Positions 53,057-64,000 of a stretch of 64,000 nucleotides of DNA are shown here, in pieces. Origin of the DNA: Mesorhizobium koreense (GTDB lineage Bacteria; Pseudomonadota; Alphaproteobacteria; Rhizobiales; Rhizobiaceae); assembly GCF_031656215.1 (NCBI RefSeq), contig NZ_CP134228.1, positions 4,049,001-4,113,000 of the forward strand, read 5' to 3'. The position numbers were made by a program, and so were the translations under genes. The notes beneath the pieces were generated by a model. The model was not told the origin of the DNA. It saw only the letters and a program-made list of their open reading frames with translations, and searched no databases. Every line of letters begins with the position of its first letter. Position 1 is the first letter of the stretch.

Positions 53057-54154
53057 GTGGCCGGAGAGACAAACAGTGAGGTCGATTGCGTCGTCATCGG
53101 CGCAGGCGTGATCGGGCTCGCGGTCGCGCGCGAACTGGCGATGGCCGGACGCGAGGTGATCGTGCTCGAAAAAGCCGGCGCGATCGGCACGGAAATTTCG
53201 AGCCGCAACAGCGAGGTTATCCATGCCGGCCTCTACTATCCGGCAGACAGCCTGAAGGCTAGGTTCTGCGCACCGGGGCGTGCCCTTCTCTACGACTATT
53301 GCCGGTCGCACGGCATCCCGCATCGCCGCATCGGCAAACTGGTGGTCGCATCGAGCGAGGCCGAGGTCGGCACGCTCGACGGCATTGCGGCGCACGCCCG
53401 CGCCAATGGCGTCGACGACCTCGAATTCCTCGCCGGCCCGAAGGCCCGAGCGCTGGAACCGGCACTCAATGTCTCAGGCGCGCTTCTGTCACCGAGCACC
53501 GGCATCGTCGACAGCCACGCCTATATGCTGGCGTTGCGGGGCGAAGCCGGAGACCATGGCGCCGTCTTCGCCTTCCACGCCCCCGTCATCGATGGCGCGC
53601 TCGAAAAGGATGGCGTTATCCTTCGTGTCGGCGGCGCGGAGCCGGTATCGTTGCGCGCGCGACTCGCCGTCAACACGACAGGGCTCGCGGCGCGCAAGGT
53701 GGCGCTTTCGATCGGCGGCGTTGCCGGCGTGCCAGAACTCAAATTCGCCAAGGGCAATTATTTCGGCCTCACCGGCAGAGCGCCCTTCTCACGGCTGATC
53801 TATCCGGTGCCGGAACGGGGCGGGCTCGGCGTCCACCTGACGCTCGACCTTGCCGGCCGGGCGCGTTTCGGGCCGGACGTGGAGTGGATCGATCGGCCGG
53901 ATTACGCGGTCAACGCCGAGCGCGCCCTGCCCTTCTATGCCGCGATCCGGCGCTACTGGTCGGCCTTGCCCGACGGCGCTCTCTATCCGGATTATGCCGG
54001 GGTCAGGGTCAAGGTTGTTGGTATCGAGCCGAACGATTTCGTTATCGAAACCTCGAACGCGCCGTTCATCAATCTGTTCGGCTTCGAATCGCCAGGACTC
54101 ACCGCCTCGCTGGCGATTGCGCGGGAGATCGGGGCGGTGGCAAAGAGCTTATAG
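53057..54154 (+). CDS. FAD-dependent oxidoreductase, L-2-hydroxyglutarate oxidase-like
   Basis: A 365-residue DAO-family flavoenzyme with a GTG start and a GAGG-type site. It begins with the FAD motif V-I-G-A-G-V-I-G-L-A-V-A (residues 13-24), followed by the L2HGDH/LhgO-type I-S-S-R-N-S-E-V-I-H-A-G-L-Y-Y. Near the C terminus, G-F-E-S-P-G-L-T-A-S is the family's FAD-binding end. It oxidises a 2-hydroxy acid or amine, most likely L-2-hydroxyglutarate; the substrate is inferred. Confidence 0.88.
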   Translation: MAGETNSEVDCVVIGAGVIGLAVARELAMAGREVIVLEKAGAIGTEISSRNSEVIHAGLYYPADSLKARFCAPGRALLYDYCRSHGIPHRRIGKLVVASSEAEVGTLDGIAAHARANGVDDLEFLAGPKARALEPALNVSGALLSPSTGIVDSHAYMLALRGEAGDHGAVFAFHAPVIDGALEKDGVILRVGGAEPVSLRARLAVNTTGLAARKVALSIGGVAGVPELKFAKGNYFGLTGRAPFSRLIYPVPERGGLGVHLTLDLAGRARFGPDVEWIDRPDYAVNAERALPFYAAIRRYWSALPDGALYPDYAGVRVKVVGIEPNDFVIETSNAPFINLFGFESPGLTASLAIAREIGAVAKSL

Positions 54155-54220
54155 TGGCGAGATCGAATTTTGGTTGATGCGCAGATCCCCCAAAGCAGCC
54201 AAGCCCGCGACCGCTTTTCC

Positions 54221-54240
54221 CCTCCCCTTCAGGGGAGAGG
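54221..54240. repeat. Short palindromic element (CCTCTCCCC type)
   Basis: CCTCCCCT-TC-AGGGGAGAGG is an imperfect hairpin whose arms resemble those of the element at 60094-60121. It sits downstream of the acyl-CoA synthetase and may also end its transcript. Confidence 0.4.
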
Positions 54241-54270
54241 TGGCGGGCGGCGCCGACAAAGTCAGCCGCT

Positions 54271-56001
54271 TCAGGCCGTCTTGGCTACCTCCAGGTGCAG
54301 TTCCTCGATCATGGCATCGCGCATCATGAATTTCTGCGCCTTGCCGGTGACCGTCATGGGCAGGCTCTCCCTGAAGCGGACATAGCGAGGGATCTTGTAG
54401 TGGGCGATCTGGCCCCGGCAGAATTCCCTGATCTCCTCCTCGGTCGGCGGATCGCCGGCCTGCGCCACGATCCAGGCGCATAGTTCCTCGCCGTATTTCT
54501 CGTCCGGCACGCCGAAGACCTGCACCTCGCGCACCTTCGGATGGCGGTAGAGAAACTCCTCCACCTCGCGCGGATAGACGTTCTCGCCGCCGCGGATGAC
54601 CATGTCCTTCACGCGCCCGACGATGTTGCAATAGCCCTCCGTGTCGAGCGTGGCGAGGTCGCCGGTGTGCATCCAGCCCTCGGCGTCGATCGCTTCCTTC
54701 GTCCGCTCCTCGTCGTTCCAGTAACCCTTCATGACCGAATAGCCGCGCGTGCAAAGTTCGCCGCTCTGGCCGACGGGGACGGTCCTGCCATCCTCGCCGA
54801 TGATCTTCACCTCCAGATGCGGCAGGATGCGGCCGACGGTGGAGACCCGCTTCTCGATCGGGTCGTCTGTGCCGCTCTGGAAGGAGACGGGACTGGTTTC
54901 GGTCATGCCGTAGGCGATCGTTACCTCACTCATATGCATCTGGGAGACGACCCGTTTCATCACCTCGATCGGACATGGCGAGCCGGCCATGATCCCGGTT
55001 CGGAGCGAAGAAAGGTCGAAGCTCTTGAAATCCGGATGATCGAGTTCGGCGACGAACATGGTGGGCACGCCATAGGCCGCCGTGCAACGCTCACCGGCGA
55101 GCGCTTTCAGTGTCGCGCCCGGCTCGAAGCCTTCACTCGGGAAGATCATCGCCGCGCCCTTGGTGACGCAGCCGAGCGTGCCCATCACCATGCCGAAGCA
55201 GTGATAGAGCGGCACGGGGATCGCCAGCCGGTCCTGCTCGGTGAAATGCATCGCGTCGGTGACGAAGGCGGCGTTGTTCAGGATGTTCCTGTGTGTCAGC
55301 GTCGCTCCCTTCGGCGACCCGGTCGTGCCGCTGGTGAACTGGATATTGATCGGCTCGTCCGGCTTCAGGGAGGCGGTGATGGGATCGAGCGCGGCAAGCG
55401 CCGCCTCGTCCGCCATCGCCACCACATCGGCGAAATTATAGGCGCCCGGCGTCTTTTCCTCGCCGGTGCGGATGACGATGCGCAAATCGGGAAATTTTTC
55501 CGCCTTGAGATCACCCGGCGCGCATTCCGTCATCTCTGGCGCCAGCGTCTTCAGCATGCCGAGATAATCCGACGTCTTGAAGCTCGCCGCCGTCACCAGC
55601 GCCTTGCAGCCGACCTTGACCAGCGCGTATTCGAGTTCGGCGAGGCGATAGGCCGGGTTGATGTTGACCATGATGAGGCCGAGCCTCGCGGTCGCAAACT
55701 GGGTCAGCACCCATTCGGGCCGGTTGGGCGACCAGATGCCGACGCGGTCGCCTTTCCTCAAGCCGAGCTTGTGGAGGCCGGCCGTCAGTAAATCCACCTG
55801 ACGGGCAAGTTCGGCATAGGTCCAGCGGATGCCGTGCTCGAGGAAGATGGCGCCGTCGCGAGAGCCGTGCCGCGCCACCGTCCGCGCGAATGCGGCCGCA
55901 ATCGTTTCTTCAAGCAGCGGTGGCCGGTCGGCCCCGCGGACCCGCGACAGCCCGCTAATCGGCGCCAGCGACGCGGCGCCCTTCTCAATTTTCCTGTCCA
56001 T
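54271..56001 (-). CDS. AMP-binding acyl-CoA synthetase
   Basis: A 576-residue ANL-superfamily enzyme activating a fatty or aromatic acid to its CoA thioester. The ATP-binding P-loop is [13 protein letters not shown], with [17 protein letters not shown], the hinge [16 protein letters not shown], and the catalytic C-terminal Lys in V-T-G-K-A-Q-K. The chain length is typical of medium/long-chain acyl-CoA synthetases. It is monocistronic. Confidence 0.92.
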   Translation of the reverse strand: MDRKIEKGAASLAPISGLSRVRGADRPPLLEETIAAAFARTVARHGSRDGAIFLEHGIRWTYAELARQVDLLTAGLHKLGLRKGDRVGIWSPNRPEWVLTQFATARLGLIMVNINPAYRLAELEYALVKVGCKALVTAASFKTSDYLGMLKTLAPEMTECAPGDLKAEKFPDLRIVIRTGEEKTPGAYNFADVVAMADEAALAALDPITASLKPDEPINIQFTSGTTGSPKGATLTHRNILNNAAFVTDAMHFTEQDRLAIPVPLYHCFGMVMGTLGCVTKGAAMIFPSEGFEPGATLKALAGERCTAAYGVPTMFVAELDHPDFKSFDLSSLRTGIMAGSPCPIEVMKRVVSQMHMSEVTIAYGMTETSPVSFQSGTDDPIEKRVSTVGRILPHLEVKIIGEDGRTVPVGQSGELCTRGYSVMKGYWNDEERTKEAIDAEGWMHTGDLATLDTEGYCNIVGRVKDMVIRGGENVYPREVEEFLYRHPKVREVQVFGVPDEKYGEELCAWIVAQAGDPPTEEEIREFCRGQIAHYKIPRYVRFRESLPMTVTGKAQKFMMRDAMIEELHLEVAKTA

Positions 56002-56189
56002 GATTGTTCCTCCCGATCGCTGGCGACGGCCCGTAAGGGCCGGCCACCGTTTTACCCTTCATACAAATTCCGGTCGCCGAGAGTCACGTGAACTTTTGGA
56101 CCAAGACAACCGGGGTGCAACCGATGATCTATTTAAAGTTGCATTCACTGAAATCGCGGCCTGAATAATTTCCTAGTTAGCTTGAGGCC

Positions 56190-56636
56190 ATGGCTAGAAC
56201 CGTTTCAGGCAACAGGAATTTCCGGCATCTGTCGCGCTGCCGCGCCGGCACTTCGGCGGTCGAGTTCGCCATCGTCTCCCCGCTTCTCATCCTGCTCCTG
56301 TTCGGCATGGTTGCCTATGGCATCTATCTGGGCGCCAGCCATTCGATCCAGCAGATCGCCGCGGACGCGGCACGCACCGCCGTCGCCGGCTTGAACGAGA
56401 ACGACCGCGTAAGGCTCGCCGACAGCTACATCGACAACAACGCCGCCGCCTATCCCTTTGTCGAGCGATCGAAGCTGGCGCTCGACATCAAGGACAACCC
56501 GGCCGACGCCGACGAATTCACCGTCGCCATTCGCTACGACACGCGCGACCTTCCCATCTGGAACCTGCTGCCGAACCTGCCGCTGCCGGGCATGACCATC
56601 CGCCATTCCTCGACAATCCGTATCGGGGGCAAGTGA
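56190..56636 (+). CDS. TadE-like pilus assembly protein
   Basis: A 148-residue pseudopilin-like protein. A short basic leader is followed by G-T-S-A-V-E-F-A-I-V-S-P-L-L-I-L-L-L-F-G, the TadE signature with its Glu five residues into the hydrophobic helix. The rest is exported. The stop is directly followed by the TadG-like start without a gap, so the two form one operon. The main tad (flp) cluster is not in the window. Confidence 0.88.
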   Translation: MARTVSGNRNFRHLSRCRAGTSAVEFAIVSPLLILLLFGMVAYGIYLGASHSIQQIAADAARTAVAGLNENDRVRLADSYIDNNAAAYPFVERSKLALDIKDNPADADEFTVAIRYDTRDLPIWNLLPNLPLPGMTIRHSSTIRIGGK

Positions 56637-58361
56637 ATGGGGAACGATCCGAAACCGTGGGTATTGCGAAGCCTTCGCGCATTGCTCCGCTCCACTTCAG
56701 GGAATGTGGCAACGCTGACGGCGCTCCTGATGCCGGCGGCGCTGACGCTTGCCGCGTTCGCGGTAGACGAAGGTTCGCTCTACCTGGAAAGGCGACATTT
56801 GCAGAACCTGACCGACCTCGCCGCGATCGCGGCGGCGGCAGACATCACCGAGCCGGGCAAGGCGGCGGAGGCTCTGTTCAAGGCGAATGGGGTAACCGGC
56901 CTCTCCTTGCTAACCGAGCCGAGAGGGACGAATCTGCCTAACACGCTGCTGGTCGAGAGCGGCCGCTATGTGCCGGACCCCGACACCGCCGTCGCGAACC
57001 GCTTCCAGGCCGGTGCGGCGCCCGCCAACGCCGCGCGCGTCACCGTGCATACGGTCGGCACGACCTTCTTTGCCGGCAACCTTCTGCCGAATCCCGTCAT
57101 CGGAACCACGGCGATCGCCAGCGCGTCCGACAAGGCCGCCTTTTCGATCGGCTCGCGGCTCGCCAGCCTCGATGGCGGGATCGTCAACGAACTGCTCGGC
57201 AAGCTCCTCGGCACCGAACTTTCACTCAGCGCGATGAGTTACGACGCGCTTCTCGGCGCCGACGTCGATGTCTTAGGCTTTCTCGACGCGCTTGCCGGGA
57301 AGGCGCATATCGAAGCCGGCAGCTATGACGAGGTGCTTCAGTCGGACGTGTCGATCGGCCAGTTCGTTTCCGCCCTCGCCGATGTCAGCCCGAAGCCCGA
57401 GGCGAGCGCCGCGCTCAAGGCCGTGGCTGGCGGGATCCTGTCATCGGATATGACCGTTCCATTGTCGCATCTCATCTCGCTGGGACAGGTCGGGCGGCTC
57501 GCGCTGGGCGAAAAAGCACCGGGCCTCGCGGCGCGCGCAAATATCATGTCGCTCCTCTCCACGGGCGCGCTGCTCGCCGAAGGCAAGCACCAGGTGGCGC
57601 TCGATCTCGACGCCGGCCTGCCCGGCATCGCCGGCGTGACGCTCAACCTCGCCATCGGCGAACCGCCGCAGAACTCGCCATGGTTCTCGATAGGCGAAAG
57701 GGGCGACATCGTGCGCACCGCACAGACGCGGCTCAGCCTTGTCGTGGCGGTTGGCGGGCCGGGCGGCTTGCTGGGCAAGCTGCTCGACGTATCGGTCCGC
57801 GTCCCGATCTATCTCGAGCTCGCCTATGCGGAAGGAAAGCTCGGCGATGTGGCGTGCCCGACCGGCCGGCCCGACAGCCTCCGTGTGACGGTCGAGGCCC
57901 GCCCCGGCGTAGCCGAAGCGTGGATCGGCGAGGTCGATCCGGCGGCAATGGGGAATTTCGCCAAGCCTCCGCAGGTGATGCCGGCGCAGCTTGTGAACGT
58001 GTTGCACCTCGTCACGGCGGCCGGCACGGCGCATGCGGCAATCTCCAATCCCTCCCCGACAAAGCTGGAATTTTCCCCCGCCGACATCGAAAAGGGCGTC
58101 GTCAAAAGCGTCTCGACGCACAATTTCACCGGACCGCTCTTCAAGTCGCTGCTCGGCGATCTCCACCTCGACGTCAAGGTCGGTGGCCTCGGCCTTGCCC
58201 TCGGCGACGTCAGCAAGGCGCTGGCGAACACGCTTGGCGCCGCATCGCCCGCGATCGATACGCTTTTGAACAATGTGCTAGCCACGCTCGGCATCAAGCT
58301 TGGCGAGGCCGACATTCGCGTAACCGGCGGCATTTGCGGGCACTCGGTGCTGGTGCAGTAG
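56637..58361 (+). CDS. TadG-like protein with a large extracytoplasmic domain
   Basis: A 574-residue protein. The N-terminal G-N-V-A-T-L-T-A-L-L-M-P-A-A helix and Y-L-E-R-R-H-L-Q-N-L-T-D-L-A-A-I-A-A-A-A-D motif are those of TadG/pilus-assembly proteins. The long remainder is rich in Leu/Ala/Gly/Asp repeats (S-Y-D-A-L-L-G-A-D-V-D-V, G-S-Y-D-E-V-L-Q-S-D-V), as in rhizobial TadG homologs. It likely works with TadE in a surface appendage or adhesion role; the exact role is not known. Confidence 0.85.
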   Translation: MGNDPKPWVLRSLRALLRSTSGNVATLTALLMPAALTLAAFAVDEGSLYLERRHLQNLTDLAAIAAAADITEPGKAAEALFKANGVTGLSLLTEPRGTNLPNTLLVESGRYVPDPDTAVANRFQAGAAPANAARVTVHTVGTTFFAGNLLPNPVIGTTAIASASDKAAFSIGSRLASLDGGIVNELLGKLLGTELSLSAMSYDALLGADVDVLGFLDALAGKAHIEAGSYDEVLQSDVSIGQFVSALADVSPKPEASAALKAVAGGILSSDMTVPLSHLISLGQVGRLALGEKAPGLAARANIMSLLSTGALLAEGKHQVALDLDAGLPGIAGVTLNLAIGEPPQNSPWFSIGERGDIVRTAQTRLSLVVAVGGPGGLLGKLLDVSVRVPIYLELAYAEGKLGDVACPTGRPDSLRVTVEARPGVAEAWIGEVDPAAMGNFAKPPQVMPAQLVNVLHLVTAAGTAHAAISNPSPTKLEFSPADIEKGVVKSVSTHNFTGPLFKSLLGDLHLDVKVGGLGLALGDVSKALANTLGAASPAIDTLLNNVLATLGIKLGEADIRVTGGICGHSVLVQ

Positions 58362-58370
58362 CGGCGGCCC

Positions 58371-60017
58371 TCAGCCGATGATTCCGAAAGCGATCCCAAG
58401 CGGCGGAAGGGAAATGTTTTTCCCGTCATGCCGGGGAGCAGGAAAGCCCGGAACGTCAATGAAACGCGCCTTGCCGAACTTTTCCGGAAGCTCGAACGTG
58501 ATCGGCTCGCGGGCGATATTGAAGACACAAAGCATCGCATCCGCGCCCGACCTGCGCTCGAAGGCGAGCACACCGTCGGGCGCTTCGACGAAACGGATAT
58601 CGCCGACAAGAAGCACCGGATGCTTCTTCCGGAAGGTCAGCGTCTCGCGATAGCGCGCCAGCACCGAAGCCGGATCGTGTTGCTGTGCGGAGACCGCGCG
58701 CAGCCGGTGCTCTTCCGGAATGGGCAGCCAAGGCTTGCCGCGCGAGAAGCCGGCATAGATCGTCTGCTCCTCCCAGACCATCGGCGTGCGGCAACCGTCG
58801 CGCCCCTTGAAGCCCGGCCAGAAACGGATGCCGTAAGGATCGCGCAGGTCCTCGAACGCGATGTCGGCCTCGGTCAGCCCCAATTCCTCGCCCTGATAGA
58901 GGCAGATGGAGCCGCGCAGCCCGCAAAGCAGTGTCACGCAGAATTTCGCCAGATGGTCCGCATCGTCTCCCGGCTTGGCGAAACGGGAGACGTGACGGGC
59001 GACATCGTGGTTTGAGAAGGCCCAGCAGACCCAGCCGGCAGCGGACGCCTCGAACGCCTCGACGCAGCGGCGGATATGGGCCGGCGAAAGTTCCGGGCCG
59101 AGCAAGTCGAACGTGTAGCACATGTTGAGCTTGTCGCTGCCGTCCGTATAGGCGGCAACAGTCGTCAGCGAGCGGTCGCCGTCGCCTACCTCGCCGATCG
59201 ACATGCGTTCGTCATATGAATCAAGCAGCAACCTTACCCGCTTGAGAAAGCCGATATTTTCCGGCTGCGTCTTGTCGTGGATATGCTGCTGGAATCCGTA
59301 GGGATTGGTGTCGGGCACGTCGGAGGAAAGGGTGCGGGAAAGCGGCGGATTGTCGGTCAGCGCACGGTCGTGGAAATAGTAATTCACCGCGTCGAAGCGG
59401 AAGGCATCGACGCCGCGGTCGAGCCAGAAGCGCAGCAAGGCGAGCAGCGCTTCCTGAACCTCGGGACTGTGGAAATTCAAATCCGGCTGGGAGGCGAGGA
59501 AATTGTGCAGATAATATTGCTTGCGGACCGAATCCCATTCCCAGGCCGGGCCGCCGAACACCGATAGCCAGTTGTTCGGGGCGGTGCCATCGGGCTTGGC
59601 ATCGGCCCAGACATACCAATCGTCCCTGGGGTTGTCGCGGCTCGACCGGCTTTCCCCGAACCATTCGTGCCGGTCCGAGGAATGCGACAGAACCTGATCG
59701 ATGATTACCTTGAGACCGAGCCGATGGGCTTCCTCGATGACCGCATCGAAATCCTCCATGGTCCCGAAGAGCGGATCGACAGCGCAATAGTCGGCAATGT
59801 CGTAGCCCATGTCGGCCATGGGTGATTTGAAGAAGGGCGACAGCCAGATTGCGTCGACGCCGAGCGAGGCGACATAGGATAGCCGCCGCACCACGCCTTT
59901 CAGATCGCCGACGCCATCGCCGGTCGTATCCTGGAAGGAGCGCGGATAGATCTGGTAGATAGCGCATCCCCGCCACCATTCGATCCTGCTCATTATCGGC
60001 TGGTCGGCACTGTTCAT
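58371..60017 (-). CDS. Alpha-glucosidase (GH13 family)
   Basis: A 548-residue GH13 enzyme hydrolysing alpha-1,4- or alpha-1,6-glucosidic bonds. The nucleophile Asp is in D-A-F-R-F-D-A-V-N, the acid/base Glu in M-S-I-G-E-V, and the third Asp in F-S-N-H-D-V-A-R-H. The N-terminal I-Y-Q-I-Y-P-R-S-F marks the oligo-1,6-glucosidase/alpha-glucosidase branch. It overlaps the glgX stop (ATGA), linking it to glycogen breakdown. Confidence 0.93.
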   Translation of the reverse strand: MNSADQPIMSRIEWWRGCAIYQIYPRSFQDTTGDGVGDLKGVVRRLSYVASLGVDAIWLSPFFKSPMADMGYDIADYCAVDPLFGTMEDFDAVIEEAHRLGLKVIIDQVLSHSSDRHEWFGESRSSRDNPRDDWYVWADAKPDGTAPNNWLSVFGGPAWEWDSVRKQYYLHNFLASQPDLNFHSPEVQEALLALLRFWLDRGVDAFRFDAVNYYFHDRALTDNPPLSRTLSSDVPDTNPYGFQQHIHDKTQPENIGFLKRVRLLLDSYDERMSIGEVGDGDRSLTTVAAYTDGSDKLNMCYTFDLLGPELSPAHIRRCVEAFEASAAGWVCWAFSNHDVARHVSRFAKPGDDADHLAKFCVTLLCGLRGSICLYQGEELGLTEADIAFEDLRDPYGIRFWPGFKGRDGCRTPMVWEEQTIYAGFSRGKPWLPIPEEHRLRAVSAQQHDPASVLARYRETLTFRKKHPVLLVGDIRFVEAPDGVLAFERRSGADAMLCVFNIAREPITFELPEKFGKARFIDVPGFPAPRHDGKNISLPPLGIAFGIIG

Positions 60018-62227
60018 TCGTCGGTACTAGCCTCTCCTGGCGAGTTGGGGCGAACGGCCGGATTCTCCCCATTCTGATCGGCGTCGTCGACCACCTCTCC
60101 CCCACTTTCGTGGAGTAGAGGAAGGGGATAAGGCGTTGCGGCGGGCTCTTCCTCTTCCCCGTCGAGCGCGTGAGAGGTGGCCGGAACGGAGTGGGGGTCG
60201 ATTTCATCCTCGACGCCCCTGTCTGTCAGCGATTCGGCATAAAAGAGTACCGAACGTGCGGGAGCAGGAATAATGCCAGCCGCGACCTCGCCCAAAGCAG
60301 GCGCGTCAAATGCCGCACGCCGTCGCCATTCATGGCCGGCGCGCTCCGGCAGCGTGAAGGCCCTCGGATGGTCGTTGGCGTTGATGAAGACGGCGAGCCG
60401 ACGGGCGGATTGCCCTGCCCCCTCGCGCAGCATCATGGTGAAGGCCCGGCGGCCCTCCTCCTGCCAGTTTTCGGGCGACAGCGGATCGCTTTCCTCCGTG
60501 AGCCAGGCGACATCGGGAAATTCCGAACCAGTCCCCCCCTCTCCCGAGAGCATGGCCGCATCGCCGAGGACGTCGAACTCACGGCGAAGCGCGGCCAGCG
60601 CCTCTACGAATGCGAGCAGGCCCTTGTCGGCGCCTTCCCAATCGAGCCATGTGATCTCGTTGTCTTGCGCGTAGGCGTTGTTGTTGCCGTGCTGGGAGCG
60701 GCCGAACTCGTCGCCGGCAGTCAGCATTACGGTGCCGCGCGAGGCGAAGAGTGTCGCCAGAAGCGCTGCGCAATCATGCCGGCGCCTCTCGACGATGGCC
60801 GCGTTGGTCGTCTTGCCCTCGACGCCGTTGTTCCAGGAGAAATTCTCGTTATGGCCGTCGCGATCGTCCTCGCCATTGGCGCTGTTGTGCTTGCGCTCGT
60901 AAGAGACGAGGTCGGCGAGCGTCATGCCGTCATGGGCCGCGACGAAATTCACCGTCCGCGTCGCCGGTGCGCCGTCGAAAATATCGAACGACCCGGCAAG
61001 GCGTGTCGCAAGCGGCCCTGCCATGGCGTTATCGCGGCGCCAGAAACGGCGGACATCGTCACGATAGCGGTCGTTCCATTCGAGGAAAGGCTGAGGGAAA
61101 TGACCGAGCCGATAGCCGCCCTCGCCTACATCCCATGGCTCGGCGATGAGCATACGGTCGCCGATCACCGAGTCCTCGCGTAGCATGCGCAGAAGCGGCG
61201 CGTCTGCGTCGAAACCGTCGGCTGTCCGCCCGAGCACGGTGGCAAGATCGAAGCGGAAGCCGTCCACCTCGGCATGGGTCACGAAATGGCGCAGCGTGTC
61301 GATAACGAGTTTCTGGACGAGCGGGCTGTCGGCATCGAGCGTGTTGCCGCAGCCGGTCACGTTTTCAAGGCGCGGCGGGCTGCCCACATGCCGATAGTAG
61401 GCGAGATGGTCGAGGCCGCGGAGCGACAGAACCGGGCCTGCCGCATCCGCCTCGCCGGTGTGATTCAACACTACGTCGAGGATGACGCCGATGCCTGCCT
61501 CATGCAGCGCTTCGACCGTCTCGCGCAATTCGGCGATGCCTCCCGGCGCAAGGCGCGGATCGAGCGCCATGAAGGTGACCGGATTGTAGCCCCATGCATT
61601 GCGCAGGTTGAGCGGCGGCAGATGCCGCTCGTCGATCCATGCGGCGATGGGCATCAGTTCGACGGCGCCGACGCCGAGCTTCACCAGATGCTCGATGATT
61701 TCCGGCTGCTTGAGCGCCGCGACCGTGCCGCGCACCGGAGCATGGATCGCGGGGTGGCGCTTGGTGAAGGCGCGCACCGGCACCTCGTAGATCAGGCCGC
61801 CCGGCTGGAACATAGGCGGCCGGGGAAAGAGCCTGCCGCGCGTCGCTGTCACGATCGCCTTCGGGACGAGGCCGGCCGTGTCGCCGCCTTCACCGCGCGC
61901 CGCCGCCAGCCTTTCGCGGTAGGTGTAGGGCCGGTCGATCGCCAACGCATAAGGGTCGACCAGCAGTTTCGCCGGGTCAAAGAAATACCCGTTATGGGGA
62001 TCGTAGCGGCCGTCGGCGCGATAGCCGTAGCGGGCTCCCTCTTCCAGCCCCTCGATAGAGCAGGACCAGACGCCGTCCTCGCCGCGCTCCATGTCGCGGC
62101 GAGCGGTCTCCGTCGTCCCCTGCTCGTCGAACACGCAAAGCGTCACTTTCTCCGCCGTTCCCGAAACGACGGAGAACTCCACGCCCCCCTCTTTCGCAAC
62201 CGCCCCCAGTTGCTTACTGCGTGTCAA
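60014..62227 (-). CDS. glgX: Glycogen debranching enzyme GlgX with an extended tail
   Basis: A protein of up to 770 residues that removes alpha-1,6 branches from limit dextrin. The GH13 catalytic residues are in D-G-F-R-F-D-L-A, L-I-A-E-P-W-D and A-A-H-D-G-M-T-L. I take the TTG at 62227 (AGGG 8 bases away), because the homologous part starts there; upstream alternatives to 62326 overlap the pgm end. The last 50 or so residues are not family sequence: they are Glu/Pro-rich and read through a palindromic element. It follows pgm after 28 bases. Confidence 0.93.
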   Translation of the reverse strand: MTRSKQLGAVAKEGGVEFSVVSGTAEKVTLCVFDEQGTTETARRDMERGEDGVWSCSIEGLEEGARYGYRADGRYDPHNGYFFDPAKLLVDPYALAIDRPYTYRERLAAARGEGGDTAGLVPKAIVTATRGRLFPRPPMFQPGGLIYEVPVRAFTKRHPAIHAPVRGTVAALKQPEIIEHLVKLGVGAVELMPIAAWIDERHLPPLNLRNAWGYNPVTFMALDPRLAPGGIAELRETVEALHEAGIGVILDVVLNHTGEADAAGPVLSLRGLDHLAYYRHVGSPPRLENVTGCGNTLDADSPLVQKLVIDTLRHFVTHAEVDGFRFDLATVLGRTADGFDADAPLLRMLREDSVIGDRMLIAEPWDVGEGGYRLGHFPQPFLEWNDRYRDDVRRFWRRDNAMAGPLATRLAGSFDIFDGAPATRTVNFVAAHDGMTLADLVSYERKHNSANGEDDRDGHNENFSWNNGVEGKTTNAAIVERRRHDCAALLATLFASRGTVMLTAGDEFGRSQHGNNNAYAQDNEITWLDWEGADKGLLAFVEALAALRREFDVLGDAAMLSGEGGTGSEFPDVAWLTEESDPLSPENWQEEGRRAFTMMLREGAGQSARRLAVFINANDHPRAFTLPERAGHEWRRRAAFDAPALGEVAAGIIPAPARSVLFYAESLTDRGVEDEIDPHSVPATSHALDGEEEEPAATPYPLPLLHESGGEVVDDADQNGENPAVRPNSPGEASTDE
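60094..60121. repeat. Palindromic element inside the end of glgX
   Basis: CCTCTCCCCCAC (60094-60105) and GTGGAGTAGAGG (60110-60121) pair with one mismatch and one G-T pair around a 4-base loop. The arm sequence resembles the element at 54221-54240 and the short repeats scattered between genes in Mesorhizobium-like chromosomes. Confidence 0.5.
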
Positions 62228-62255
62228 ATGAGCAAACCCTGCATTTATTCCTAAA

Positions 62256-64000
<1,745 letters not shown>

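Noticed and set aside
53299-54177. Alternate plus-strand frame within the FAD oxidoreductase
   Set aside because: Its translation is Arg/Pro-rich and unstructured, typical of a shifted high-GC frame, while the annotated frame has FAD motifs at both ends.

Overview
The window is high-GC, gene-dense DNA from an alphaproteobacterium of the order Hyphomicrobiales (Rhizobiales), most like Phyllobacteriaceae such as Mesorhizobium, Chelativorans or Nitratireductor. The basis is gene content and order: a feuN-feuP-feuQ / ccmI-E-F-H / degP / response-regulator block, a MucR-type zinc-finger regulator, a betI-betC-...-betA-betB operon, a rhizobial-type asparaginase and a glgA-pgm-glgX cluster. The genus is an inference; no rRNA is present.

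Layout. (1) 1-9.65 kb, minus strand: envelope and osmotic sensing (feuN, feuP, feuQ), a surface-antigen-like lipoprotein, the cytochrome c maturation operon ccmIEFH (cycHJKL), the periplasmic protease degP, an OmpR-type regulator and the start of its kinase. (2) 9.7-12.9 kb: a decayed gene transfer agent (GTA) cluster. A small-terminase gene is followed by one long open frame that joins the ATPase half of the large terminase to the C-terminal part of the GTA host-specificity/tail protein; all capsid and tail genes between them are missing. (3) 13-26.6 kb: a flavin monooxygenase, a class A penicillin-binding protein, paired DUF1214/DUF1254 proteins, a sensor kinase, sufE, a stand-alone DnaA domain IV protein behind a candidate LexA box, and mucR. 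(4) 27-43.5 kb: metabolic and housekeeping genes (oligopeptidase B, cytochromes c, sodB, branched-chain aminotransferase, HAD dehalogenase, L,D-transpeptidase, HerA-like ATPase, methylmalonyl-CoA mutase pair, corA, a GreA-like factor, asparaginase, SCP-x thiolase). (5) 43.6-50 kb: the choline/choline-sulfate to glycine betaine operon, with an embedded glutathione-transferase-like gene and a 48-residue membrane protein, followed by tRNA-Pro(CGG). (6) 50.1-52.1 kb: an accessory patch just after the tRNA, with lower GC and orphan small genes. (7) 52.2-58.4 kb: a methyltransferase, an FAD oxidoreductase, an acyl-CoA synthetase and a TadE/TadG pair. (8) 58.4-64 kb, minus strand: glycogen metabolism, glgA (partial)-pgm-glgX-alpha-glucosidase.

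The most unusual item is the in-frame terminase/tail fusion left by a GTA deletion. Next are the possible SOS control of a truncated DnaA-like protein, a small gene that seems to have lost ATG to ATA (40573), the tRNA-adjacent adhesin-like gene, and a GlgX tail encoded by an intergenic palindrome.
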